49,700 bases of DNA from NCBI RefSeq assembly GCF_902460845.1, contig NZ_CABPVS010000006.1:69480-119179 (forward strand), written 5' to 3'. Positions 15,883 through 27,001 of this stretch are shown one piece after another. The stretch is from Campylobacter concisus (GTDB lineage: Bacteria > Campylobacterota > Campylobacteria > Campylobacterales > Campylobacteraceae). A model generated the notes under the pieces. It was given only the letters and a program-made list of their open reading frames with translations. It was not told the origin of the DNA and searched no databases. Every line of letters starts with the position of its first letter. Within the stretch, counting starts at the first letter, position 1. The translations under genes were made by a program, and so were the position numbers.

Positions 15883-16904
15883 ATTTCCTCCTGTGTTTTT
15901 TTGGTTATTATATCTGCTATCTGTGCTTTAATTGGCTCGTAGCTAAAGCCATCTTTGAAATTTGCGAATAGCCCACCACTAGCGTTCACGTGGCCGCCTC
16001 CGCCAACTAGGTGCTTTGCCATGGCGCTAACGTCAAGCTTGCCATTTGCGCGAAAGCTTAGTGTTTTTTTATTTGTCACATCGATAAAGAAGTCAAATTC
16101 AGGATTTGCCACCAAAAAGTCGTTGCCGATAACCGAAACATTGCCAATATTGTAGGTTAAAATTCCTTTATGATCTTTATAGTTTATGCTAAATTTCTCT
16201 TTATTTTCACTAAGTTTTTTTACGACGTAGTTTGAGATTAGATTGCTTAGCGTGTCGTCTTTATCCTCTTTGAAAAATGACTTCTTAATAGCATGCACCT
16301 GCATATCAAGGCCGATATAGTCGTTTTTTTCGTTAAAAAATTTGCTTGCTTCTTTTAGGATGTGATCCATATAGAGGTTGTTTTCAGCTTCAAACATCAC
16401 TTTATTTATCTCTTTAGCATTTGCCACAAGCCCCAAGCAGACCTTTCCCATCTCAAAATTTTTATCATCTTTTAGCCAGATATCTACGGCATTTACGACG
16501 TCACTAAAAATTTCAAGCTCTTTGTTTTTGCCAAAAATTCCTGCAAAAAAATCATAAGTGATCTTTGTAGCGCACCTTGAGCTATCTAAAAAATACCATG
16601 GATAGGCACTCGCACACTCTGCACCGCTTTGGTGATGATCTAGCAAAAATAGCTTTATATTTTTACCCCTTATCATATCTTCAAAGCTCTCACACTGAGC
16701 TAGGCTTAAATTTAGATCAGTGATCAAGATGATGTTTTTATCATCATTTGAAGCATCTATCTCAGCTAAAATTTGAGCAAATTTATCATCTATCTCCCTG
16801 CCGTAGTTTGAGTTTAGAAATTTCACATCTTTGAAGTAAAAATTTGTTATGTATTGCGCGCCGTATCCGTCAAGATCAGTGTGTGAGAGGTGATAAATTT
16901 TCAT
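15879..16904 (-). CDS. DHH-family phosphoesterase
   Basis: The 341-residue protein has the DHH-superfamily metal motifs in order: SHTDLDGYGAQ (about residues 7-17), LITDLNLS, LFLLDHHQSG (about residues 89-98), and the DHHA1 loop LVGGGGHVNASGG near residue 305. Such enzymes cut short oligoribonucleotides, pAp or cyclic dinucleotide products; which of these applies here cannot be read from sequence. It lacks the transmembrane/GGDEF parts of GdpP. It begins 9 nt after flhA and overlaps the next gene by 4 nt, so it is made with the flagellar export gate protein, although a direct link is not established. Confidence 0.82.
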   Translation of the reverse strand: MKIYHLSHTDLDGYGAQYITNFYFKDVKFLNSNYGREIDDKFAQILAEIDASNDDKNIILITDLNLSLAQCESFEDMIRGKNIKLFLLDHHQSGAECASAYPWYFLDSSRCATKITYDFFAGIFGKNKELEIFSDVVNAVDIWLKDDKNFEMGKVCLGLVANAKEINKVMFEAENNLYMDHILKEASKFFNEKNDYIGLDMQVHAIKKSFFKEDKDDTLSNLISNYVVKKLSENKEKFSINYKDHKGILTYNIGNVSVIGNDFLVANPEFDFFIDVTNKKTLSFRANGKLDVSAMAKHLVGGGGHVNASGGLFANFKDGFSYEPIKAQIADIITKKTQEEI

Positions 16905-16913
16905 CGTTTTCCT

Positions 16914-19106
16914 TTATAAATTTTCTATTTCTATGACGCCAACCGTTTCAAATGGCGTATTTGCCGAAATCTCAGCAAAACTTAGCACCACGATGTCGAT
17001 GGCAAAATTTGCGCAGATATTTGCTATAAATTTTCTTAGGCTTGGTTCCACGCAAAGAACCATTTCGCCATGCTGACTCATCGGACGTTTCTCTTTTTCA
17101 TGCCTTAGAGCCTGAACGATCGATGAAGTTTGAGCCACATTTATCATCAGGTGATACGCGCCGTCTTTATACTGCACCGCGTCCATAAGCTTTTGCTGCA
17201 CAGCACTATCTAAAATGTAAAAATTTAGTTGTCCTTTCTCATCGACATAAAGCGAAGTGATGACACGTGAGAGCGCTGCGCGTACGTGCTCGATGATCAT
17301 ATCTAGGTTTTTACTAACCTCGGCGATGTCGCTAATTGATTCAAGTATGCTAAGCAGATCTTTGATCGGGATATTATCTTTAAGCAGCGCTTTTAAAACC
17401 TTTTGGATCAAATTTATAGGTGCGATCCTTAGCGTATCCTCGACCACAACTGGGTAGTCGATCTTTAGTTTGTCTAATAAATTTTGCGTCTCTTGGCGAG
17501 TTAGAAGCTCGGCTGCGTTTTGCTTGATAAGCTCACTCATGTGCGTTGAGATGACGCTTGCAGGATCAACTATCGTGTAGCCGCTAAGTATGGCGTCCTC
17601 TTTGACGCTAGCATCGATCCAGAGTGCGTCCAGCCCAAAAGCTGGCTCTTTTGTCGGAATTCCCTCGATATCTTCGCTAACTAGACCACTATCCATCGCT
17701 AGAAATTTATCAGCATAAATTTCACCCTGACCGATCACGATGCCTTTTAGCTTAAAGCGGTATTCGTTTGGCGGTAATTGAAGGTTATCGCGGATCCTTA
17801 TCTTTGGCATCAAAAAGCCAAGACTTGAAGCGATATTTCGCCTCATGGCGCGAATTCTCTCGATTAGATCCACATCAGCTAGCTTTAACAAGCCATATCC
17901 AAGGTCAAGCTCTAAAATTTCAAGCTTTAAGATGTCGTTTATCTTAGTCTCTTCTTCTCTTGCGATCTCTTCGTCGCTCTTCTTTGGCACCTTAGTAGTG
18001 GCACCACTAGCAGCTGCCCCTGCTCCACCTTGCGTAGCGGCTCCAGCTTTTTTAGAAGCAGCTTTATCTTTTGGCGTAAGGTTTAAATTTAATCCACCAT
18101 CTTTGGTCTGCTTGATGATGTAGCCAAGCCCCAAAAACAGTAATGCAATAAATCCAAGAGATAATGTCGGAAGTCCAGGAACAAGAGCAAACATGAATAG
18201 TATGAAGCCCACTATTAGTAAGGTTTTATAGTCTCCCAAGAGTTGATTTAGAGTGCCTTCTGCAAAGTCCTCATCGTCTTTGCTAGCCCTTGTGATGATG
18301 ATAGCAGTTGCTGTTGATGTGATAAGTCCTGGGATCTGACTAACAAGACCGTCACCGATAGTTAGGATCGTATAATACTGGGCCGATGTAGCCATATCAA
18401 GGCCGTGTTGAAATGAGCCGATAGCAAAGCCGCCGATGATGTTGATGATAGTGATGATGATTCCAGCTACGGCGTCACCTTTTATAAATTTGGACGAACC
18501 ATCCATCGCGCCGTAAAAATTTGCCTCGCCGATGATGGCTTGGCGTCTTTCACGTGCTGTTTTTTCATCAATCAAACCTGCGTTTAAGTCCGCATCTATC
18601 GCCATTTGCTTACCAGGCATCGCATCAAGTGTAAAACGCGCTTGCACCTCGCTCACACGGGTTGAGCCCTTTGTTACGACCATGAAATTTATGAGTACTA
18701 AGATACAAAAGACGATGGTGCCGATAACGAAGTTGCCGCCAACTACAAAATTTCCAAAGCTTGAGATGATCTCACTAACCGCTTCTGGGCCGTTGTGACC
18801 TTCGCTTAAGATCATACGCGTGGTTGCGATGTTTAGCGAGAGGCGAAAAAGCGTAACGATAAGAATTAGTGTCGGAAATGTACTAAGATCGGTTGGTTTT
18901 GGCACATAAATCGAAATTAAAATTATAAGAACAGAAATAGAAATAGAAAGTGCCAGAAAAAAGTCAAGCACCGCGCTTGGAAGCGGTACGATGATGATAG
19001 CAAGGATGGCAACAATGATACCAACAATGCTAAGACTTTTAAACTTAACAATTGGCGCAAGAAACGGCGCAACAAGAGTTAAGATGCTATTTTTTTGCTT
19101 TGCCAA
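16914..19106 (-). CDS. flhA: flagellar type III export protein FlhA
   Basis: FlhA is the large export-gate protein of the flagellar type III secretion system in the inner membrane. The 730-residue protein has about eight membrane helices in residues 20-335, the FHIPEP-family signature around RVSEVQARFTLDAMPGKQM, and a large cytoplasmic domain after an Ala/Gly/Lys-rich linker (about residues 350-385). In C. jejuni FlhA is also needed for expression of sigma-54 flagellar genes. It starts 2 nt after the Rrf2 regulator gene, the same order as in C. jejuni, and is followed by the DHH gene. Length is normal. Confidence 0.96.
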   Translation of the reverse strand: MAKQKNSILTLVAPFLAPIVKFKSLSIVGIIVAILAIIIVPLPSAVLDFFLALSISISVLIILISIYVPKPTDLSTFPTLILIVTLFRLSLNIATTRMILSEGHNGPEAVSEIISSFGNFVVGGNFVIGTIVFCILVLINFMVVTKGSTRVSEVQARFTLDAMPGKQMAIDADLNAGLIDEKTARERRQAIIGEANFYGAMDGSSKFIKGDAVAGIIITIINIIGGFAIGSFQHGLDMATSAQYYTILTIGDGLVSQIPGLITSTATAIIITRASKDDEDFAEGTLNQLLGDYKTLLIVGFILFMFALVPGLPTLSLGFIALLFLGLGYIIKQTKDGGLNLNLTPKDKAASKKAGAATQGGAGAAASGATTKVPKKSDEEIAREEETKINDILKLEILELDLGYGLLKLADVDLIERIRAMRRNIASSLGFLMPKIRIRDNLQLPPNEYRFKLKGIVIGQGEIYADKFLAMDSGLVSEDIEGIPTKEPAFGLDALWIDASVKEDAILSGYTIVDPASVISTHMSELIKQNAAELLTRQETQNLLDKLKIDYPVVVEDTLRIAPINLIQKVLKALLKDNIPIKDLLSILESISDIAEVSKNLDMIIEHVRAALSRVITSLYVDEKGQLNFYILDSAVQQKLMDAVQYKDGAYHLMINVAQTSSIVQALRHEKEKRPMSQHGEMVLCVEPSLRKFIANICANFAIDIVVLSFAEISANTPFETVGVIEIENL

Positions 19107-19108
19107 CT

Positions 19109-19513
19109 TTACTTCTTAACGATGTCACTTAGTTTTATCGCATCAAGCATCTCGTCGATCTTGCCTTGAAGACCGCTAAACATCGACCAAATTTGACAGC
19201 TCGAGGCTTTGTTTGACGGGCAGCCATCCGCAGAAGATGAGCACTCAAAGACGTTAAGTTCACGTTTTTCAGCGCACTCTATTATCTTTTTTATGCTTAA
19301 ATTTTTAGGTTCGTTATTTAGCGCGAAACCGCCATTTGCCCCTTTAAACGACTTTAAAATTCCATCTTTTGCAAGATTTTGTAAAATTTTGGCTAAAAAG
19401 CTTTTTGAAATTTTAAGTTCATTTGAGATCGTATCAACATCAACTGGAGATGATTTTTGAGATATTAAAATAAGTGAAAGTAGAGCGTATTCGCTTGCCT
19501 TTGTAAAAAGCAT
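19109..19513 (-). CDS. Rrf2-family transcriptional regulator
   Basis: The 134-residue protein has an N-terminal winged helix (VDVDTISNELKISKSFLAKI, then LAKDGILKSFKGANGGFALN) typical of Rrf2 regulators such as IscR and NsrR. Its C-terminal loop has cysteines C91, C98 and C106 (C-x6-C-x7-C) plus C80, the usual place for Fe-S cluster ligands, so sensing of iron, oxygen or nitric oxide is plausible. The spacing is not identical to IscR. It is the first gene of the flhA run and is divergent from rpsO. An AAGGAAG ribosome-binding site precedes the ATG. Confidence 0.88.
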   Translation of the reverse strand: MLFTKASEYALLSLILISQKSSPVDVDTISNELKISKSFLAKILQNLAKDGILKSFKGANGGFALNNEPKNLSIKKIIECAEKRELNVFECSSSADGCPSNKASSCQIWSMFSGLQGKIDEMLDAIKLSDIVKK

Positions 19514-19616
19514 TTATCTTCCTTAGGTCTTTAAATAGCCCTAATTTTATTAAATTTTTACTGCATTTTTCATTAATTTTTAAAAAGCGTAGTTTTATCT
19601 AACTTTATGTTTTAAA

Positions 19617-19625
19617 TGCTATAAT
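19617..19625 (+). promoter_or_regulatory. extended -10 promoter of rpsO
   Basis: TGC-TATAAT is a perfect extended -10 element 35 nt before the rpsO ATG. The leader ends with AGGAGGT, a near-perfect ribosome-binding site. Confidence 0.8.
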
Positions 19626-19659
19626 CGCTCTTCCAAAATTCACCAATCAGGAGGTCATT

Positions 19660-19932
19660 ATGGCTTTGGATTCGGCTAAAAAAGCTCAAATAGTTGCGAA
19701 ATTCGCTAGAAAAGAGGGAGATACAGGCTCTCCAGAAGTTCAAATAGCTCTTTTAACAGCTAGAATAACTGAACTTACAGAACACCTTAAAATTTTCAAA
19801 AAAGACTTTTCATCACGCTTAGGTCTTTTGAAACTAGTTGGTCAAAGAAAAAGACTTTTAAAGTATCTTAAAAACAAAGACTATACTACATATTCAAAAC
19901 TAATCTCTGAGCTTGGCTTAAGAGATAAATAA
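19660..19932 (+). CDS. rpsO: 30S ribosomal protein S15
   Basis: The 90-residue protein has the S15 signature: [35 protein letters not shown] and [13 protein letters not shown]15 binds 16S rRNA early in 30S assembly, and in other bacteria it represses its own mRNA; no specific leader fold could be assigned in this short leader. A GC-rich terminator follows. It stands alone between the Rrf2/flhA run and the formate dehydrogenase gene, as rpsO also neighbours flhA in C. jejuni. Confidence 0.97.
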   Translation: MALDSAKKAQIVAKFARKEGDTGSPEVQIALLTARITELTEHLKIFKKDFSSRLGLLKLVGQRKRLLKYLKNKDYTTYSKLISELGLRDK

Positions 19933-19938
19933 TCCATC

Positions 19939-19957
19939 GGAGAGCGATCTGCTCTCC
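19939..19957 (+). terminator. rpsO terminator
   Basis: GGAGAGC (19939-19945) and GCTCTCC (19951-19957) form a 7-bp GC-rich stem with loop GATCT, followed by TTATTAAATTT. It starts 6 nt after the rpsO stop. Confidence 0.8.
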
Positions 19958-20296
19958 TTATTAAATTTCCTTCATCCATATTTTTATTCAAAAATTTACA
20001 GTCTATTTTAAAATTTTTCCATCTTTAGTATTAATTTATCTACTCACAATATGACTAACCTTTTTAAATAAAGTAAAATTAGAATTAATTTATTCATTTT
20101 ATATAAAAAGCTAAATCTCTATATCTTTATTTCTTTTATAATAAATTTATCAATTTTAAATAAATTTTAAAATCCCTAGATAATTGACTTTAGTAGAACT
20201 ATATTAATTTTAACTTAGAATATAAATTTATTTTTAATAATAAAGAATTTTTATTAAAGATTAAGAATTCGGCTAGTAATATTACTCATATAGAAA
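19958..20296. other. AT-rich gene-free stretch upstream of fdhF
   Basis: About 340 nt between the rpsO terminator and the fdhF leader contain no open frame of note, no clear -35/-10 pair and no GGCAC-type sigma-54 site. The sequence is very A/T-rich with scattered AAATTT/ATAATAAA motifs. It is long for this tightly packed genome, so it may hold regulatory sites for fdhF, but none could be defined beyond the palindrome at 20297-20313. Confidence 0.5.
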
Positions 20297-20313
20297 TATG
20301 CAAATATTGCATA
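20297..20313 (+). promoter_or_regulatory. 17-bp palindrome before the fdhF ribosome-binding site
   Basis: TATGCAA-ATA-TTGCATA is a perfect 7-bp inverted repeat with a 3-bp spacer. It ends 2 nt before the AAAGGAG ribosome-binding site (20316-20322). Such symmetry suits a dimeric repressor or activator operator; it may also form a weak RNA hairpin in the leader. No cognate regulator is identified. Confidence 0.4.
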
Positions 20314-20325
20314 GTAAAGGAGAAA

Positions 20326-22605
20326 ATGATGAAAGAGGGCAAAGTCATCTGTCCTTATTGTGGGACGGGCTGTCAAGTAACCTTGCATGTGGAAAATAAC
20401 GTCGTTCGTGCTGCAACTGGCGTTGAAGACAATCCGGTTAATCAAGGAAATTTATGCTTAAAAGGCTTTTATGGCTGGGATTACGTTGCAAGTCCAGATA
20501 GACTCACAAAACCACTTATCAGAAAGAAAAATGGCGTATTTTCAAAGGATGGTGATTTTGAGGAAGCCAGCTGGGACGAGGCACTTGATCTTGTCGTAGA
20601 GAAAATGAAAGAAACCAAAGCAAAATATGGCCCAGACGCATTAGCCGGAAATTTCTCAGCACGTTGCACACTTGAGGACAACTACGTTGCTCAAAAACTA
20701 ATGCGTGCTGTAATTGGCACAAATAACGTCGATCACTGTGCTAGAATTTGACACGCTCCGACAGTAGCAGGACTTGCTAAAACAATCGGAAACGGAGCTG
20801 CCACAAATAGCTTTACAGAGATTGGCACTTATAGTAACTGTATATTAATGATAGGCTCAAACCCAGAAAATGGCCACCCAATAGCAGCTATGCACATCCA
20901 AAGAGCACTAAACCGCGGTGCGAAACTGATCGTTATTGATCCTATTAAGACTGAGTTTGCAAGCAGAGCTGACATCCACTTGCAGCTAGAGCCTGAGCAC
21001 AACATCCCTGTTATCAACGCACTTCTTTACACTATCATCGAAGAAGGCCTTGTAAATGAGGAATTTGTAAGAGATCACACAATCGGCATTGAGTATGTCA
21101 AAGAGGCTGTAAAAGACTATGCTCCAGAGGTTGTAGCTAAATATACAAGGCTAAATCCAGAGGATATCAGAGCGGCTGCTAGAATGTACGCTACCACAAA
21201 GCCAGCTGTCATCACTCACGGCATGGGTGTAACTCACTTTAACCACGGCGTTGGCGGAGTTTGCGATGTGTCAAATTTATTCTTGATCACTGGCAACATC
21301 TGTGAGCTTGGCACAGGCGACTTACCACTAAGAGGTCAAGAGAATGTTCAAGGCTGCTGTGATATGGGCGTTTTGCCAAATATCTTCCCAAATCTTGGCT
21401 CAGTCACTGATCCAGAACAAAGAGCTTGGTTTGAAAAAATGTGGCACCTAGAACCTGGATTTTTGAGCTCAAAAATAGGCGTTCATAAAACCGAAGTACC
21501 TGATGCGATCCTTGATGGCAAGGTTCATTTCTTCTGGACTATTGGCGAAAATCCAGTCATCTCTGAGCCAAATACAAACCACTTCTTAAAAGGTATCGCT
21601 CATGTTGATTTCTACGTCGTGCAAGATCTATTCTTAACCGAGACTTCACTAAAAGCTGACGTCATACTTCCAGGCGTTGCAAGTAGCGAGAAAGAAGGAC
21701 TTTATACAAACGCAGAGCGCCGCGTACAGCACAACGAAGCAGTCATCACACCTCCAGGAGATGCTAGACAAGACTGGTGGATCGTTTGCGAGATCGCACG
21801 CCGTTTAGGAGCAACTGAGGGCTTTAACTTCAACTCACCAGAAGAAATTTGGGAAGAAGTTAGAAAATGCGATCCAAGACGATATGGTGGCATGAGTTAT
21901 TACCGTATCAAAAAGTATCACGGACTTCACTGGCCATGTCCAAACGAAGATGATATGGGCGGTCAGAGCTTGTATCTTGATAAGAAATTTTTCACACCTG
22001 ATGGCAAGGGTCGTTTTGTGCCATGCCTCTTTGTGGATAAGGCCGATAAGATCGAGAGCGCAAAACTTGAGTTTGCTAAGAAGATGAATATGTCGCCTGA
22101 GTATCCTATCATGGCTGGCTCAGTCGATGAAAAGACTGACGATGAGTATCCGATACAGCTTCTAACCACTAGAAAAGTCTATCAATACACCGTTGGCACT
22201 ATGACAAGACGCTCACGAGCGATCGAAGAGGGTGGAGATAGTATCGGACCTATCGCCGAGATGAATCCAGCACTTGCGGCAAGATATGACTTAAAACAAG
22301 GCGACTTCATCAAAGCATGGAGTAGATACGGCTACATCGTCGTAAAAGCCGAAGTAACAGACATCGTGCCTGACGGCATCATCCAGATGACTTTCCACTA
22401 CTGGGAGAGCTCTTGCAATGAGCTAACAAGCAGCGGTTGGGACTACATCAGCAAGACTCCGACATTTAAAGCAGCTATTCAGATCAAAAAGATCGATGAA
22501 GAAGAATTTTTACGAGTTCGCGAACTAAAACGCATAAAATTCCAAACTTCAAAGATCATCTATGATGACTTCCACCATCACGGAAACGCAGCGATAAATG
22601 AGTAA
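20326..22605 (+). CDS. fdhF: formate dehydrogenase H-type alpha subunit, selenocysteine-containing
   Basis: One gene reads through an in-frame TGA at 20749-20751 that encodes selenocysteine 142 in the active-site sequence CARI-U-HAPTVAGL, matching E. coli FdhF (CARVUHGPSVAGL). The 759-residue product has an N-terminal [4Fe-4S] motif (C9, C12, C16, C44) and the bis-MGD molybdopterin domains (VQGCCDMGVLPN, C-terminal HYWESSCNELTS). It lacks a Tat signal, so it should act in the cytoplasm, as FdhH of a formate hydrogenlyase or a soluble formate dehydrogenase. It is thus distinct from the exported FdhA of C. jejuni. A SECIS-like hairpin follows the TGA. No electron-transfer subunits are adjacent. 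The AAAGGAG site fits the ATG at 20326 (a second ATG follows directly). Confidence 0.93.
20749..20779 (+). promoter_or_regulatory. UGA selenocysteine codon with SECIS hairpin
   Basis: After the TGA and 13 nt comes a stem-loop: TAGCA (20765-20769), loop GGACT, TGCTA (20775-20779). The loop starting with GG and its distance from the UGA resemble the E. coli fdhF SECIS (loop GGUCU), the SelB binding site. Confidence 0.85.
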
Positions 22606-22636
22606 ATTTAGCGGGTAACTCCCGCTAAATTTCTTT
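22604..22636 (+). terminator. fdhF terminator
   Basis: A perfect 12-bp stem (AAATTTAGCGGG at 22604-22615, CCCGCTAAATTT at 22621-22632) with loop TAACT begins inside the fdhF stop codon and is followed by CTTT. It also sits downstream of cmoA on the other strand, about 120 nt away. Confidence 0.8.
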
Positions 22637-22753
22637 ACTACTAAATTTCATAATCCAAAAATTTCGACACTGCAAAGCCAAAAAATCTAAATTTTAACTT
22701 CACTATTTGTGATTAAATTTTATATTTAAATACAAAAGCAGATATTTTTAAAT

Positions 22754-23458
22754 TTATTTAAACGCCAAAAAACTCATAAAATTTCCCCACTTAAATGTGC
22801 TCTCGACTCGCTTAAAGCCAGCGTTTAGGGCTAAATTCCTATTTTCTTCTTCGGTGTATGGCACCAGCACATTTTCAAGCGCCTCTCTCTTTTGAGCGAT
22901 CTCGTAGCGTGAGTAGCCTTGCGCCTGCTTGTAGTCTTCATAAATTTCTATGACGCTTTTAGTAAGCTTTTTATCTTCAAAGATGATCTTTTCACTAAAC
23001 AAAAAAACTCCATTTTTATTTAGTCCGTTATAAATTTTTTGCACCAGATCAGCCCTTTTTGGCGGTCTGATAAACTGCAAAGTATAGTTTGCCAAAACCG
23101 CGTCAAAGCCCACTAGCTCACACTTTAAAATATCATCAAGCAAAAATTTTATCTTTGCCCCATAAGCCTTTGCCTTATTTTTGGCATTTGCTAGCATCGC
23201 CTCAGAGTTATCCACGCCACTTAGCACGAGGTCATTTCTAAGATTATTTAGTAAAAGTAAGCTATTTGCCGTCGAGCAGCCAAGGTCGCATACACTTGCA
23301 TCTTTTGGCAAAATTTTAGCAAGCAGCTTTGCATTTAAATTTGAACTAACGTCGTAAAATGGCACCGAGCGCGAGATCATATCGTCAAAAACGCTCGCCA
23401 CAAAGTCATCAAATTCAAACTGCTTGCTTATAGGCTCCTTAAAAATTTCATCTCTCAT
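22754..23458 (-). CDS. cmoA: carboxy-S-adenosyl-L-methionine synthase
   Basis: CmoA makes carboxy-SAM from SAM and prephenate for CmoB. The 234-residue protein has SKQFEFDDFVASVFDDMISRSVPFY, the SAM loop VCDLGCSTANSLLLL, NYTLQFI and the C-terminal FKWGNFMSFLAFK, all family features. It is the last gene of a ten-gene run starting at nudH, overlapping ribF by 4 nt. CmoB is encoded 13 kb away at 8834-9703, so the two-step pathway is complete but split. Confidence 0.92.
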   Translation of the reverse strand: MRDEIFKEPISKQFEFDDFVASVFDDMISRSVPFYDVSSNLNAKLLAKILPKDASVCDLGCSTANSLLLLNNLRNDLVLSGVDNSEAMLANAKNKAKAYGAKIKFLLDDILKCELVGFDAVLANYTLQFIRPPKRADLVQKIYNGLNKNGVFLFSEKIIFEDKKLTKSVIEIYEDYKQAQGYSRYEIAQKREALENVLVPYTEEENRNLALNAGFKRVESTFKWGNFMSFLAFK

Positions 23459-24313
23459 ATGCCAGCTCCGTATCCGTCAAAGTATCTCATCGTCTCTCCA
23501 AAAAAGAGATCGCACACGCCCACGCACTGTCTAGCCTCGTTTATATCACGCTTTATCTGCTCTTTTAGCTCGCCAAGATTATTAAATTTTTTATTATCTC
23601 TTAAGCGTTTTATGAAGCAAACGGCAACGTGCTTCGTCACTTTTGGCGCTACCTCGTCTAAGATGTGTGTCTCGACACTAAAATTTCCATCCGTACTAAG
23701 TCTGTTGCCTATAAAAGTAACCGAGCCATAGGTATATGAGCCCATCCTCGTTCTTGTCGCATAGACGCCCTCGCGCGGCAAAAGATAGCTTTTTATATCT
23801 AAATTTAGCGTAGCAACCAGCTCTTTTGCGCCGATGCCCTGCCCTTTTATCACGTTGCCCTCGATCGAGTACTCCCTGCCTATTAGCCTGTTTGCCTCAT
23901 CGATGTTGCCTTGGCGTATCAGCTCTCTGATGGATGAGCTATGCACACCCATGCCGTCATAACAAACCTCATCAACAACGACTACCTCGCCATCAAAAAT
24001 TCTTTTCAGATCGTGCTTGTCCCATGCTCTGTTTCTGCCAAATCTAAAATCAAAGCCAACAACGATCTTTTTTAAATTTTTAAAATCCCTCTTCAAAAGT
24101 GCGATAAATTCCTCGCCGCTAAGCCCTTTTATACTCTCAAAATCATATAAGAAGCAAGGATAGTTTGAGTACTCCGCTCGCTTTAGCTTTGGCGTTATGT
24201 TTGCCTTATTTTTGTCGATGACAACAAGCCCGCCAAACTCGCCAAGCTGCTTTAAAAGCTGCTTGTGCCCTCTATGCACGCCGTCAAAATGCCCGATCGC
24301 AACAGCAGTGATA

Positions 24314-26990
<2,677 letters not shown>

Positions 26991-27001
26991 TTAAACATAC
27001 T

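Noticed and set aside
19958-20325. Sigma-54 promoter for fdhF
   Set aside because: No GGCAC-N5-TTGC-like pair could be found by eye in the region.
20326-20751. A truncated 141-residue molybdopterin protein followed by a separate 585-residue gene
   Set aside because: The stop is a TGA placed exactly at the Sec position of FdhF (CARI-U-HAPTVAGL) and followed by a SECIS-like hairpin; the two parts are one selenoprotein gene.
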